From: Streptomyces qinglanensis
GTDB lineage: Bacteria; Actinomycetota; Actinomycetes; Streptomycetales; Streptomycetaceae
NCBI RefSeq assembly: GCF_900111245.1
Contig: NZ_FOGO01000002.1
Location: 1-64,000, forward strand
Length of the DNA stretch: 64,000 bases
Direction: 5' to 3'
In this document: positions 53,672 through 61,324 of the stretch, piece by piece
How positions within the stretch are numbered: position 1 is the stretch's first letter
How the letters are laid out: each line of letters begins with the position of its first letter
Notes under the pieces: generated by a model
Seen by the model: the letters and a program-made list of their open reading frames with translations, nothing else
Told to the model about the DNA's origin: nothing
Database searches by the model: none
Made by a program: the position numbers and the translations under genes

Positions 53672-55455
53672 GTCAGGTGACCGGCAGCGCGGAGGAGGAG
53701 CAGGTGAACACCGTGTCCGACGATGCGGCAGCGCTCGACGCGGCGGCGAACGGCGGGAGCGGCACACCCACGAGCGGCACACCCGCGAACGGTGCAGCAG
53801 CGAACGGTGCAGCAGCGAGTGGCGGCCCGACAACCGGCGGCCCGGCAACCGGCGGCCCGACGACCGGCAACCCGGCAACCGGCGACCCGGCAACCGGCGG
53901 CCGCGCACCGGCCGAAGCCCGGACCCCGGGAGCTGCAGGAGCCGCGGAAGCCGGCGGCGGCGCCGGGCGGCTGATCGGCGTGGGGCTGGGGCCCGGCGAC
54001 CCGTCGCTGATGACGGTGCGGGCGGTGGAGGCCATCGCGGAGGCGGACGTCGTCGCGTACCACAGCGCCCGGCACGGCCGGTCGATCGCGCGCTCCATCG
54101 CGGCGCGCCATCTGCGTGCCGACCACGTGGAGGAGGCGCTGGTCTACCCCGTCACCACCGAGTCCACCGACCACCCGGGCGGCTACCGGGGCGCGCTGGA
54201 GGACTTCTACGCGGAGGCGTCCGCGCGGCTGGCGGCGCACCTGGACGCGGGGCGGACGGTGGCCGTGCTCGCCGAGGGCGACCCGTTCTTCTACGGCTCG
54301 TACATGCACATGCACAAGCGGCTGGCGCACCGGTATCCGACCGAGGTCGTCCCCGGGGTCACTTCCGTGAGCGCGGCGGCCGCCCGGCTCGGCACTCCGC
54401 TGTCGGAGGCCGAGGAGGCGCTGACGGTACTGCCCGGCACGCTGCCCGAGGAGGAGCTGACCGCCCGGCTCGCCTCCAGCGACGCGGTGGCCGTGATGAA
54501 GCTGGGGCGTACGTTCCCCAAGGTGCGCCGGGCGCTGGAGCGGTCGGGGCGGCTGGCCGAGGCCCGCTACGTCGAGCGCGCCACCATGGAGGGCGAGCGC
54601 ACCGGGCGGGTCGCGGACGTGGACCCGGACTCGGTGCCGTACTTCTCCGTGGCCGTGCTGCCGAGCAAGGTCGGGGCGACGGCCCGTGAGCGCGGCGAGG
54701 ACGCCCCCGGCGAGGTCGTCGTCGTGGGGACCGGCCCCGCCGGGCCACTGTGGCTCACCCCCGAGACGCGCGGCGCGCTGGCCACCGCCGACGACGTGGT
54801 CGGCTACACGACCTACCTGGACCGGGTGCCACGGCGGGACGGCCAGCGGCGGCACGGCTCGGACAACCGGGTGGAGGCCGAGCGCGCGGAGTTCGCCCTG
54901 GAACTGGCTCGGCGCGGGCGGCGGGTGGCCGTCGTCTCGGGCGGGGACCCCGGCGTGTTCGCCATGGCGACGGCCGTGCTGGAGGCGGCAGAGCAGGACG
55001 CGTACGCGGACGTCCCGGTTCGGGTGCTGCCCGGGGTGACGGCCGCCAACGCGGCAGCGGCCCGCGTGGGGGCACCGCTGGGCCACGACTACGCCGTGCT
55101 CTCCCTCTCCGACCGCCTCAAGCCCTGGGAGGTCATCGCCGGCCGGCTGCGCGCCGCGGCGGCGGCGGACCTGGTGCTGGCCCTCTACAACCCCGGGTCC
55201 CGCAGCCGCACCTGGCAGGTCGGCAAGGCCCGCGAGGTACTGCTGGAGCACCGGGCGCCGGACACCCCCGTGGTGGTGGCCCGGGACGTCGGCGGGGACG
55301 GCGAGCGCATCCGCACCGTCCCGCTGGCCGAACTGGACCCGGACCAGGTGGACATGCGCACCCTGCTGCTCATCGGCTCCTCGCAGACCCGGACCTTCCG
55401 CGGAGCGGACGGCTCGGCGCGGGTGTGGACCCCGCGCCGGTATCCGGAGGTCTGA
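53668..55455 (+). CDS. cobIJ: Fused precorrin-2 C20- and precorrin-3B C17-methyltransferase
   Basis: A predicted 595-residue two-domain protein. Residues about 100-345 are CobI-like ([51 protein letters not shown]); residues about 350-595 are CobJ-like ([60 protein letters not shown]). Both use SAM. Such fusions are known in actinomycetes. The first 95 residues are an odd low-complexity leader rich in Gly, Pro, Thr and Ala ([12 protein letters not shown] repeats), not part of either enzyme. The ATGA overlap with cobH sets the start. Confidence 0.93.
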   Translation: MSQVTGSAEEEQVNTVSDDAAALDAAANGGSGTPTSGTPANGAAANGAAASGGPTTGGPATGGPTTGNPATGDPATGGRAPAEARTPGAAGAAEAGGGAGRLIGVGLGPGDPSLMTVRAVEAIAEADVVAYHSARHGRSIARSIAARHLRADHVEEALVYPVTTESTDHPGGYRGALEDFYAEASARLAAHLDAGRTVAVLAEGDPFFYGSYMHMHKRLAHRYPTEVVPGVTSVSAAAARLGTPLSEAEEALTVLPGTLPEEELTARLASSDAVAVMKLGRTFPKVRRALERSGRLAEARYVERATMEGERTGRVADVDPDSVPYFSVAVLPSKVGATARERGEDAPGEVVVVGTGPAGPLWLTPETRGALATADDVVGYTTYLDRVPRRDGQRRHGSDNRVEAERAEFALELARRGRRVAVVSGGDPGVFAMATAVLEAAEQDAYADVPVRVLPGVTAANAAAARVGAPLGHDYAVLSLSDRLKPWEVIAGRLRAAAAADLVLALYNPGSRSRTWQVGKAREVLLEHRAPDTPVVVARDVGGDGERIRTVPLAELDPDQVDMRTLLLIGSSQTRTFRGADGSARVWTPRRYPEV

Positions 55456-55458
55456 AAC

Positions 55459-55494
55459 GGCCGCCGCCCGCTGCGGAGACAGCGGGCGGCGGCC
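55459..55494. terminator. 15-bp perfect hairpin after cobIJ
   Basis: GGCCGCCGCCCGCTG pairs perfectly with CAGCGGGCGGCGGCC around a six-base loop, three bases after the cobIJ stop. It faces the convergent SMR gene, so it can act for both directions. Confidence 0.8.
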
Positions 55495-55514
55495 CCGGGC
55501 CGGTGGGCTGCTGC

Positions 55515-56009
55515 TCACCGGTCCGGCCGGGCGGGCAGTTCGTCGGCCGGGGGGTGCTGGGGCCGGTCGGCGAGCTTGAGCCAGACCACCCCGGCGATGA
55601 TCACGGTCAGCCACAGGGCCTTGGCCGGGGTGAGCGTCTCGTCGAAGAACGCGGGTCCGAGCAACGCCGCTCCGACAGCGCCGATACCGGCCCAGACCGC
55701 GTAGCCGATGCCGACGTCGAGGGTGCGCAGCGCGAGGCTCAGCGAGAAGAGCGTCAGCAGGAAGAAGACGACCGCGACGAGCGACCAGGACAGCACGGTG
55801 AAGCCGTGGCTCCCTCCCACGGCGAGCGCGTAGCCGACCTCGAACGCTCCGGCCAGGAGGAGCACGAGCCAGGCTCGCGCCCGGCCGCTGCGGGCGGCGG
55901 CGTCGCCCCCGCCGGTGGTGTCGTCGTGGCGGACGGTGTTGTTGCTGCCGAGGGTCTCTTTGCTGCCCAGGGTCTCGTTGTTGCGGACGGCGGCGGAGTG
56001 GTGGGACAT
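55515..56009 (-). CDS. SMR-family efflux protein, second of a pair, with extended N-terminus
   Basis: A predicted 164-residue membrane protein of the small multidrug resistance family. Four helices follow from about residue 47 (AWLVLLLAGAFEVGYALAVG, with the conserved Glu in helix 1; WSLVAVVFFLLTLFSLSLAL; VGIGYAVWAGIGAVGAALLG; LWLTVIIAGVVWLKLAD). The first 45 residues are hydrophilic with a repeated ETLGS unit, unusual for a family of about 110 residues. The ATG at 56009 follows GAAGGG by seven bases; starting at the first helix would lack a binding site. It likely pairs with the next upstream gene to form a two-component transporter. Confidence 0.8.
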   Translation of the reverse strand: MSHHSAAVRNNETLGSKETLGSNNTVRHDDTTGGGDAAARSGRARAWLVLLLAGAFEVGYALAVGGSHGFTVLSWSLVAVVFFLLTLFSLSLALRTLDVGIGYAVWAGIGAVGAALLGPAFFDETLTPAKALWLTVIIAGVVWLKLADRPQHPPADELPARPDR

Positions 56010-56130
56010 GTGCGGGCCCTTCTCATGAATACGGGAACGGGTGAACGAGGCAACGGGGGAAGCGGCGGAACAGGGGACGGCGGACCGCGGGCGGGCCGGC
56101 TGACTGGCGGGCCGGCAGCGCGCCGGGCGG

Positions 56131-56451
56131 TCAGGCCGCTCCGCTGAGTTGCAGGCCGACAACGCCGACGATGACCGCGGCGATGCCGAGGAGCTTGCGC
56201 CAGTCCAGGCGCTGGCCGAACAGGAGGGCGCCGAGGACGACGATCCCGACGCCCGCGACGGAGGTCCAGATCGCGTAACCGGCGCCGACGTCGAAGGTCA
56301 GCAGCGCCAGGCTGAGGAGATAGGTGGCGATGCCGCCGCTGGCCAGGGTGACCGCGGTCCAGGCGGGCCGGGTGAAGCCCTGGGCCTTGCCGGCCGAGAG
56401 GGCGACGGTGATCTCGAAGACGACTGCGGCGCCGAGGTAGAGCCAGTGCAT
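56131..56451 (-). CDS. SMR-family efflux protein, first of a pair
   Basis: A 106-residue protein with four helices: WLYLGAAVVFEITVALSAGK contains the key glutamate E13, and GAGYAIWTSVAGVGIVVLG is the typical second signature. Length and order are normal for SMR transporters, which exchange protons for cations such as guanidinium or quaternary amines. It is 121 bases before the second SMR gene on the same strand, so a heterodimer of the EbrAB/YkkCD type is likely. No guanidine riboswitch was seen upstream. Confidence 0.88.
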   Translation of the reverse strand: MHWLYLGAAVVFEITVALSAGKAQGFTRPAWTAVTLASGGIATYLLSLALLTFDVGAGYAIWTSVAGVGIVVLGALLFGQRLDWRKLLGIAAVIVGVVGLQLSGAA

Positions 56452-56615
56452 GAGGTGTCCTTGAAGGTCGAAAGGGTGAAAGAGCGCGAACGCGAAAGGG
56501 CATGAACGGATTCGGGGGGGGCGAGAAGGCGCGCGGGGTCAGGAGCGGGCGGTGGAAACGGAGTGCGGTTCGCGGTAGCGGGCCGGTAGGGCCCGGAGCC
56601 GGGCCGTCTCCGCGG

Positions 56616-57212
56616 TCATGCGGCGACCGCTTCCTGCAGTGCGCGGCGGATCACACTCTCGGAGGCGACGCCTTCGATGCGCCGGTCGCCGATGACGAGC
56701 GTGGGGACGACGGTGATCTCCAGCCGGGCCGACTCCGCCAGGGCCCGCCGGTGCCGCTCGGCGTACTCCGGGTCGTCGAGGGCCGCGGCGTAGCCGGTCG
56801 GGTCGAGTCCCGCCTCCGCGGCCAGCCGGACCAGGACCGCGTGGTCCCCGATGTCCAGATCGTCGCGGAAGAAGGCCGCCGGCACGCGGCGGTGGTAGGC
56901 CCCGGCCCGGCCGTGCTCCGCGGCGTACTGGGCGCCGCGGAAGGCCGACTCGGTGTAGGGCTGCGGCGAGACGGTCGGCAGCCGCATCGGCACCTGGTGG
57001 CGGCGTGCCATCGGATACACGGCTCGCTGCCAGATGTCGGGCAGATACGGGTCCTCCGGGCGGAGCGTGGCAGCCGGACGGGGGCGCAGTTCGTGGGGAT
57101 GGTGGACGACCTCGACATCGGGCCGGCCGCGGACCGCCCGCTCGATCACCTCGTCGGCGATCAGGCAGAACGGGCAGACGTAGTCCGACCACAGATGGAT
57201 CCGCGCGGTCAT
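56616..57212 (-). CDS. DsbA/FrnE-like oxidoreductase
   Basis: A 198-residue thioredoxin-fold protein of the DsbA family. LWSDYVCPFCLIADE carries the CxxC site (C13, C16); helical insertion domain follows; ITVVPTLVIGDRRIEG has the cis-proline loop. No signal peptide, so it is cytoplasmic, as FrnE-type proteins of polyketide and stress pathways. It is divergent to the MerR gene, with a MerR-type palindrome in between, and is probably its target. ATG 57212 follows GGAGGT. Confidence 0.88.
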   Translation of the reverse strand: MTARIHLWSDYVCPFCLIADEVIERAVRGRPDVEVVHHPHELRPRPAATLRPEDPYLPDIWQRAVYPMARRHQVPMRLPTVSPQPYTESAFRGAQYAAEHGRAGAYHRRVPAAFFRDDLDIGDHAVLVRLAAEAGLDPTGYAAALDDPEYAERHRRALAESARLEITVVPTLVIGDRRIEGVASESVIRRALQEAVAA

Positions 57213-57265
57213 GACGACCTCCGATTCCCCTGGGCACCCCCGGTGGGTGCGGCTCCAGAAGCGTG

Positions 57266-57284
57266 GAACCTCACACCGGTGTCA
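57266..57284 (-). promoter_or_regulatory. MerR-type operator/promoter
   Basis: The plus strand reads ACCTCACACCGGTGTCAACT; on the minus strand this is a TTGACA -35 box leading into the dyad CACCGGTGTG. MerR-family proteins bind such dyads in overlong promoter spacers. It fits control of the DsbA-like gene by the adjacent regulator; the exact -10 box is not clear. Confidence 0.5.
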
Positions 57285-57325
57285 ACTGCAAGACTGGAGT
57301 CCGACGGACGGCCTCGGGAGGTCTC

Positions 57326-57694
57326 ATGCGCATCGGTGAGCTGGCGGACGCCAGCGGCGTCAGCGCCAGGTCACTGCGGTACTACGAAGAGCACGGGCTC
57401 ATCCGCTCCCAGCGCACGCCCGGCGGCTGGCGGGACTTCGACGCGTCCATGGTCGAGCGGGTGGTGATGATCCAGCACCTGTTCGCCGCCGGTCTGAGCA
57501 GCGCCACCGTCAACGAACTGCTGCCCTGCCTGGAGGCGCCGCTCGAGGAGCGCAACGGCGTCATGGAGCAGTTGCTCGCCCAGGAGGTCGAGCGGCTCCA
57601 GGACAAACGGCGCGACCTCGACCGCGAACTCGACACGCTCCAGGCGCTCCGCAGCGAGACCGCCGTGCCCGACGACGCCCAGCGACCCCAGTGA
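57326..57694 (+). CDS. MerR-family transcriptional regulator
   Basis: A 122-residue regulator. MRIGELADASGVSARSLRYYEEHGLI is the typical MerR winged helix-turn-helix with the RYYEE signature, followed by WRDFDASMVERVVMIQHLFAAG and a coiled-coil dimer helix (VERLQDKRRDLDRELDTLQAL). No metal-binding cysteines besides one in LLPCLEAP, so an organic or redox signal is more likely than a metal. ATG 57326 follows GGGAGG by five bases; an upstream in-frame start lies inside the operator. Confidence 0.9.
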   Translation: MRIGELADASGVSARSLRYYEEHGLIRSQRTPGGWRDFDASMVERVVMIQHLFAAGLSSATVNELLPCLEAPLEERNGVMEQLLAQEVERLQDKRRDLDRELDTLQALRSETAVPDDAQRPQ

Positions 57695-57754
57695 CTCTGG
57701 TGACCCCAGTGACCCTGGTGACCCTGGTGACCCTGGTGACCCTGGTGACTCTGT
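57692..57754 (+). repeat. 9-bp tandem repeat after the MerR gene
   Basis: Seven units of TGACCCTGG or near variants; the first T-G-A is the MerR stop codon. Because the unit is a multiple of three with TGA in it, the stop is repeated in every copy. It separates the MerR and racemase genes. Confidence 0.9.
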
Positions 57755-57794
57755 GGAACGGTGCGGGACGGGACGAGGAAAGGCGGAGGCAGCG

Positions 57795-58484
57795 GTGCGA
57801 ACCATCGGGCTGATCGGCGGCATGAGCTGGGAGTCGTCGGCGGAGTACTACCGGATGCTCAACGAACTCGCCAGGGACCGGAAGGGCGGGCTGCACTCCG
57901 CGCGACTGGTGCTGTACTCCGTCGACTTCGCCGAGATCGAGGTGCTGCAGGAGCAGGGGCGCTGGGACGAGGCGGGCGGCATTCTCGCGGCCGCCGCCCG
58001 GGCCCTGGAGGCGGCGGGCGCCGATCTGCTGGTGCTGTGCACGAACACCATGCACAGGGTCGCCGAGCACATCGAGGAGGCCGTGGAGGTGCCGCTGCTG
58101 CACCTGGCCGATGCGACGGCGGACGCGGTGCGGGCGGCGGGGTTGCGGCGCGTCGGCCTGCTGGGGACCGCGTTCACCATGGAGCAGGACTTCTACCGGG
58201 GACGGCTGGCGGCCGGCGGGCTGTCGGTGCTGGTCCCCGACCCCGCCGACCGGGAACTGGTGCACCGCGTGATCTACGAGGAACTGTGCCGGGGAACCGT
58301 GCTGGACGCGTCCCGCGCCGCATACCGGCGCGTCATCGGCAAGCTGGTGGCGGACGGGGCGGAAGGCATCGTGCTGGGGTGCACGGAGATCGAGTTGCTC
58401 ATCGGGCCGCAGGACAGTCCGGTGCCCGTCTTCCCCGCCGCCCGGCTGCACGCGGAGGCCGCTTTCGAAGCGGCGGACCGGTGA
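57795..58484 (+). CDS. Aspartate/glutamate racemase family protein
   Basis: A predicted 229-residue protein of the Asp/Glu racemase superfamily. IGLIGGMSWESSAEYYRMLN is the conserved start, LLVLCTNTMHR has the first catalytic cysteine, and EGIVLGCTEIELL the second. It may make D-amino acids or be a related isomerase such as YgeA-like broad-specificity racemase. GTG 57795 has GGAGG close upstream; an ATG at 57753 lies in the repeat region. Probably transcribed with the MerR gene. Confidence 0.85.
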   Translation: MRTIGLIGGMSWESSAEYYRMLNELARDRKGGLHSARLVLYSVDFAEIEVLQEQGRWDEAGGILAAAARALEAAGADLLVLCTNTMHRVAEHIEEAVEVPLLHLADATADAVRAAGLRRVGLLGTAFTMEQDFYRGRLAAGGLSVLVPDPADRELVHRVIYEELCRGTVLDASRAAYRRVIGKLVADGAEGIVLGCTEIELLIGPQDSPVPVFPAARLHAEAAFEAADR

Positions 58485-58548
58485 CCCGCGCGGCACGACG
58501 GCTGCCCGCCGAGCGGTCGGCCTGAAGGGCGGCGCGGGCGGTCGGGCA

Positions 58549-58585
58549 GGCCGGTGCCGGCACCGGCCGCCGGTGCCGGTCACCG
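58549..58585. terminator. GC-rich hairpin between convergent genes
   Basis: GGCCGGTGCCGG and CCGGTGCCGGT/CACCGGCC segments can form alternative stems here, between the racemase gene and the end of cobK. A terminator role is plausible from position. Confidence 0.4.
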
Positions 58586-59326
58586 GCCGCGGAGTGCCTC
58601 GGCCGCCTCCTCGGGGCTCGTCACCTCCCGCACTCCCGGCGGGACCGGCGGGCGGCGGACGACCACGACGGGCAGCCCCGCCTCCCGCGCCGCCGCGAGC
58701 TTGGGCGCGGTGGCCGCACCGCCGCTGTCCTTGGTCACCAGCACCTCGATGCGGTGGCTGCGCAGCAGCTCGCGCTCGTCGTCCAGCGCGAACGGGCCCC
58801 GGGAGAGCAGCAGCTCCATCCGGGCGGGAACGGGCGTGCCCGGTTCCGGAGGGTCGACCGAGCGGGAGAGGAACCACAGCCCGGCGCTCGCGGGCCCGGC
58901 GAACGCGGCCAGTCCCAGGCGTCCGGTCGTCAGGAAGATCCGCCGTCCCAGCCGCGGCAGCAGCCGCGCTGCCTCCGGCAGGGAGTCCGCCAGGTGCCAG
59001 TTGTCCCCCGCACCGGGCACCCAGCCGGGGCGGCGGAGGGCGAGCAGGGGAACATGGGCTCCGGCGGCGGCTTCGGCAGCATGGAAACTGATCTTCTCGG
59101 CGAAGGGATGGGTGGCATCGATGAGAACGTCCACATGGTGTGTACGCAGCCATTCCGCCAGCCCCGACACGCCTCCGAAGCCGCCGACCCGCACCTCCCC
59201 CACCGGCAGCCGGGGGCCGGCGACGCGTCCGGCCAGCGAACTGGTGACCCGGAGGCCGGGGGCGTCCTCCAGCAGTTCCGCCAGGCGGCGGCCTTCCGTC
59301 GTCCCGCCGAGGATCAGTACGTGCAC
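58580..59326 (-). CDS. cobK: Precorrin-6A reductase
   Basis: A 248-residue NADPH-dependent reductase of the CobK/CbiJ family, acting on the corrin ring after C1 methylation. MHVLILGGTTEGRRLAELL is the nucleotide-binding start; VDVLIDATHPFAEKIS and VLVTKDSGGAATAPKLAAAR are the two hallmark motifs. It starts only 17 bases from the divergent cbiD gene. It ends in a GC-rich hairpin facing the racemase gene. Confidence 0.94.
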   Translation of the reverse strand: MHVLILGGTTEGRRLAELLEDAPGLRVTSSLAGRVAGPRLPVGEVRVGGFGGVSGLAEWLRTHHVDVLIDATHPFAEKISFHAAEAAAGAHVPLLALRRPGWVPGAGDNWHLADSLPEAARLLPRLGRRIFLTTGRLGLAAFAGPASAGLWFLSRSVDPPEPGTPVPARMELLLSRGPFALDDERELLRSHRIEVLVTKDSGGAATAPKLAAAREAGLPVVVVRRPPVPPGVREVTSPEEAAEALRGR

Positions 59327-59343
59327 GGGATCCGGTTCCTCTC

Positions 59344-60516
59344 ATGTCTGAGGCGCACGAGCCCGCGGCGAGCGGGGCCGCGGCGGACGAGGCCGAGGGC
59401 GGGCGCGTTGCCCAACTCAAGCACACCGGGCTGCGGCCCGGCTGGACGACCGGTGCCTGTGCGACGGCGGCCACGACCGCCGCGTACACCGCGCTGCTGA
59501 CCGGCGACTTCCCCGATCCGGTGACGATCACCCTGCCCAAGGGCCAGACCCCCGCCTTCGCCCTCGCGTACGAACATCTCCAGCCGGGCACCGCGGCCAC
59601 GGCCGCGGTGGTGAAGGACGCGGGCGACGACCCCGACGTCACCCACGGCGCCCTGGTGCGGGCCACCGTGCGCCCCCTCGCGCCGGGTACGGGTGTCGTG
59701 TTCCGGGCCGGAGACGGTGTGGGCACCGTCACCCGCCCCGGCCTGCCGCTCGACGTGGGCGAGCCGGCCATCAATCCGGTGCCGCGGCAGATGATGCGCG
59801 AGCACGTCGCCCGCGTGGCGGACGAGCACGTCGGCACCGGTGCCGGTGCCGGTGCCGACGTGGAGATCACCCTGTCCGTCGACAACGGCGCGGAGATCGC
59901 CCGCTCCACGTGGAACCCGCGGCTGGGGATCCTCGGCGGGCTGTCGATCCTGGGGACGACCGGCGTCGTCGTCCCCTACTCGTGCTCCGCGTGGATCGAC
60001 TCGATCCGGCGCGGGGTGGACGTGGCCCGTGCCGCGGGGCGGACGCATGTGGCCGGCTGCACGGGGTCGACCTCGGAGCGGACCGTCGTCGCCGAGTACG
60101 GGCTCCCGGAGGACGCGCTGCTGGACATGGGGGATTTCGCGGGCGCCGTCCTCAAGTACGTACGCCGCCACCCCGTGGACCGGCTCACCGTCTGCGGCGG
60201 CTTCGCCAAGCTGTCCAAGCTGGCGGCCGGGCACCTGGACCTGCACTCCAAGCGCTCCCAGGTCGACAAGGGCTTCCTCGCCGGCCTGGCCAGGACCGGC
60301 GGCGCCGACGAGGAACTGGCGGACCGGATCCGGGCGGCCAACACCGGTCTCGCCGCGCTCCAGTTGTGCACCGCGGCGCACGTGCCGCTCGGCGACCTCG
60401 TCGCCGAGGCAGCCCGCGACGAGGCACTCGCCGTCCTGCGCGGGGCCCCCGTGCGGGTGGACGTCGTCTGCATCGACCGCGCGGGGACGGTCGTCGGGCG
60501 CAGCAGCGTGCGCTGA
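59344..60516 (+). CDS. cbiD: Cobalt-precorrin-5B C1-methyltransferase CbiD
   Basis: A 390-residue protein of the CbiD family, which methylates C1 with SAM. LRPGWTTGACATAATTAAY, AINPVPRQMM, TWNPRLGILGGLSILGTTG and VCGGFAKLSKLAAGHLDLHS are diagnostic. CbiD is classically assigned to the anaerobic route, where CobF does the comparable step in the aerobic one; its presence beside cobG, cobK and cobN is common in actinomycetes. ATG 59344; a short GTGCCGGTGCCGG repeat encodes a Gly/Ala stretch near residue 165. Confidence 0.94.
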   Translation: MSEAHEPAASGAAADEAEGGRVAQLKHTGLRPGWTTGACATAATTAAYTALLTGDFPDPVTITLPKGQTPAFALAYEHLQPGTAATAAVVKDAGDDPDVTHGALVRATVRPLAPGTGVVFRAGDGVGTVTRPGLPLDVGEPAINPVPRQMMREHVARVADEHVGTGAGAGADVEITLSVDNGAEIARSTWNPRLGILGGLSILGTTGVVVPYSCSAWIDSIRRGVDVARAAGRTHVAGCTGSTSERTVVAEYGLPEDALLDMGDFAGAVLKYVRRHPVDRLTVCGGFAKLSKLAAGHLDLHSKRSQVDKGFLAGLARTGGADEELADRIRAANTGLAALQLCTAAHVPLGDLVAEAARDEALAVLRGAPVRVDVVCIDRAGTVVGRSSVR

Positions 60517-60574
60517 ACCTCCCCGTGGGTTCGCGAGCGCACCGGGAACCCCGTCAGACGTGCCCCGCACGCCC

Positions 60575-61324
60575 TCAGCAGGTGTGGCGGTCGCGTTCCG
60601 CGGAGTAGAGGTGGCTGTCGCGGAAGTGCTCGGCGGCGAGGGTGCGGCCGACCAGGATGACGGCCGTCCGGCTGAGCCCCGCCGCCTTCACCTGCTCCGC
60701 GATCTCCTCCAGGGTGCCCCGCAGCACGACCTCGTCGGGGCGGCTGGCGAACGCGACGACGGCTGCCGGGCAGTCGCCCCCGTAGTGCGGGAGGAGTTCG
60801 GCGACCACCTCGTCCACGTACCGCACCGCGAGGTGCAGCACGAGCAGTGCGCCGCTGCGGCCCAGCGTGGCCAGGTCCTCGCCGTCCGGCATGGGGGTGG
60901 CCTGCCGGGCGACCCGGGTCAGCACGACGGTCTGGCCGACAGTCGGCACCGTCAGCTCCCGCTTCAGCGCGGCGGCCGCCGCCGCGAACGCGGGGACGCC
61001 CGGTACGACCTCGTACGGCACCCCCGCAGCCGTCAGCCGCCGCATCTGCTCGGCGACGGCGCTGAAGACGGACGGGTCGCCCGAGTGCAGCCGCGCCACG
61101 TCGTGCCCCTCCCGGTGTGCGCGGACCAGCTCTTCGGTGATGGCATCCAGGTCGAGCTGCGCGGTGTCGACCAGCCGCGCGTCGGGCGGGCACTCGGCGA
61201 GCAGTTCCCGGGGCACCAGGCTGCCCGCGTACAGGCAGACCCGGCAGGCGGCCAGCGTCCGGGCGCCGCGCACCGTGATCAGGTCGGCGGCGCCGGGTCC
61301 GGCGCCGATGAAGTACACCGTCAT
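60575..61324 (-). CDS. cobM: Precorrin-4 C11-methyltransferase
   Basis: A 249-residue SAM-dependent methyltransferase of the CobM/CbiF family. MTVYFIGAGPGAADLITVRG is the standard N-terminus; CLYAGSLVPRELL, ARLHSGDPSVFSAVAEQM and VVPGVPAFAAAAAALKRELT follow. ATG 61324 overlaps the cobL stop (ATGA); reading further upstream would lie in the repeat-encoded tail of cobL. It forms a two-gene operon with cobL. Confidence 0.94.
   Translation of the reverse strand: MTVYFIGAGPGAADLITVRGARTLAACRVCLYAGSLVPRELLAECPPDARLVDTAQLDLDAITEELVRAHREGHDVARLHSGDPSVFSAVAEQMRRLTAAGVPYEVVPGVPAFAAAAAALKRELTVPTVGQTVVLTRVARQATPMPDGEDLATLGRSGALLVLHLAVRYVDEVVAELLPHYGGDCPAAVVAFASRPDEVVLRGTLEEIAEQVKAAGLSRTAVILVGRTLAAEHFRDSHLYSAERDRHTC

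Noticed and set aside
56452..56615. Guanidine riboswitch ahead of the SMR pair
   Set aside because: No ACGR-type conserved elements on the minus strand.
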